A DNA stretch of 64,000 bases from Oscillospiraceae bacterium (GTDB taxonomy: Bacteria > Bacillota > Clostridia > Oscillospirales > Oscillospiraceae): the NCBI GenBank assembly GCA_902765025.1, contig CACWYC010000006.1, positions 54,914-118,913 on the forward strand, given 5' to 3'. Shown one piece after another: positions 63,547-64,000 of the stretch. Below the pieces are notes generated by a model. The model was not told the DNA's origin and did no database searches. It saw only the letters and a list, made by a program, of their open reading frames with translations. A program made the position numbers and the translations under genes. Numbering within the stretch: position 1 is the stretch's first letter; the number at the start of each line of letters is the position of its first letter.

Positions 63547-63725
63547 AAATGATGTTTGCCCTGTCGGGCAAATGATGTGCGCTTCGCACATGATGTTGCC
63601 TGCGGCAATGATGTGTGCCTTCGGCACATGGGCAAACATCGCATCACTGCGTCCCACGGACGCAACATCACTTTGCGGCGGCAGCCGCAATGCATCACTA
63701 TGCCGTAAGGCATAACATCATAAAA
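63547..63725. repeat. Array of seven mini-hairpins joined by ATGATG/CATCAC linkers
   Basis: Stems at 63555-63572, 63576-63590, 63596-63608, 63614-63628, 63648-63664, 63673-63690 and 63699-63714, each 5-7 bp with a 3-4 base loop. The first four are separated by tgatg, the last three by catcac/catcat, so the array is itself mirror-symmetric. gatgtttgccc (63551-63561) pairs exactly with gggcaaacatc (63630-63640) as an alternative outer stem. There are no open frames. Confidence 0.85.
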
Positions 63726-63756
63726 AGCGGGCAATCATTGCCGGGTACGGCGACGC

Positions 63757-64000
63757 AGAGGGGGCGGACAGCGCCAGCGACACACCGCGAGGCACGAGCG
63801 GCTTGTGGAGCCAGTGCCCTTGGGGTAAGTCGTCCGCCCCTACGGACGATTGTCGATGCCCTTTATCATTCATCAGGCCCCGGCGGTGGGTGCCTTGCGG
63901 CGGGCGGAGCAGCGCCAGCGACCCTGCCCTCGTTGCGGCAGCCGCGTTTCAGACCCTTCAGGCCATGAAACGCGGGCCGCTGCCTTGCCACAGCCTCGCT
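63757..64000. repeat. R1-like palindrome with insert and partial repeat at the window end
   Basis: 63759-63843 is an R1 half-pair (GGGGGCGGACAG ... GTCGTCCGCCCCTAC) split by a 45-base insert. 63900-64000 begins another composite (GGGCGGAGCAGCGCCAGCGACC, then atgaaacgcgggccgctgcc) like those near 18365-18445, cut by the window edge. No gene is seen. Confidence 0.7.

Noticed and set aside
63547..63725. CRISPR array
   Set aside because: The repeated unit is a short linker with different palindromes between, not a constant 25-40 base repeat with unique spacers; no cas genes in the window.

Overview
The window is a 64 kb piece of a GC-rich (roughly 60-65% by eye) chromosome from a Firmicute, most likely a gut Oscillospiraceae/Ruminococcaceae-type clostridium. 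The evidence is strong Shine-Dalgarno sites, TTG/GTG starts and near-consensus sigma-A promoters. The gene set also fits: pyruvate phosphate dikinase, holB-ricT, two YitT proteins, and many 'GTAGGGGC...' palindromes of the kind seen in these gut genomes. The family-level placement is inference.

Layout. 1-2024: the end of a CrtI-like FAD oxidoreductase and an FNR/2Fe-2S ferredoxin reductase. 2747-5623 (-): ppdK with an extra C-terminal tail. 5863-8888: holB, ricT and a HAD phosphatase. 9011-14447: an M23/LysM envelope protein, a mini membrane protein with a sortase-like tail, an orphan DinJ/RelB antitoxin, a GAF methionine-sulfoxide reductase, an SDR enzyme and a small zinc-motif membrane protein. 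14631-17975: a DUF937 protein translationally coupled to larE-larB-larC, the nickel-pincer cofactor pathway, without larA. 18656-31075: a glycan-utilisation region with a GH13 amylase lipoprotein, a GH53 endo-galactanase with CBM, a RAYT transposase, a MalE/F/G-type ABC importer with its ATPase, and malQ.

31308-35485: a divergent cyclic-di-GMP pair, consisting of an APC permease fused to an intact GGDEF domain and a GGDEF(degenerate)-EAL phosphodiesterase. 35566-54119 (-): one long Wzx/Wzy-type exopolysaccharide operon. It begins with an HTH-UDP-glucose dehydrogenase fusion and includes a chain-length (Wzz-like) protein ending in a degenerate GGDEF domain; the flippase is interrupted by an in-frame TAG. 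No tyrosine kinase accompanies the two Wzz-like proteins. The adjacency suggests, as inference, that cyclic-di-GMP or a GGDEF-derived switch controls this polysaccharide.

54921-59579: a topoisomerase IV/gyrase-like B and A subunit pair. 59643-63363: two YitT proteins, a lipoprotein, and tRNA-Gly, tRNA-Thr and tRNA-Tyr. Both tRNA-Gly and tRNA-Tyr are followed by the same odd architecture: terminator, inverted copy of the tRNA 3' end, hairpin with a GGT loop, direct copy of the tRNA 3' end, second terminator. The tRNA-Tyr unit runs into an array of seven mini-hairpins.

Intergenic DNA is loaded with at least four palindrome families (R1-R4 here). A separate 175-nt element occurs twice, with compensatory stem changes. 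The RAYT gene carries an inverted pair of one palindrome family inside its own reading frame.
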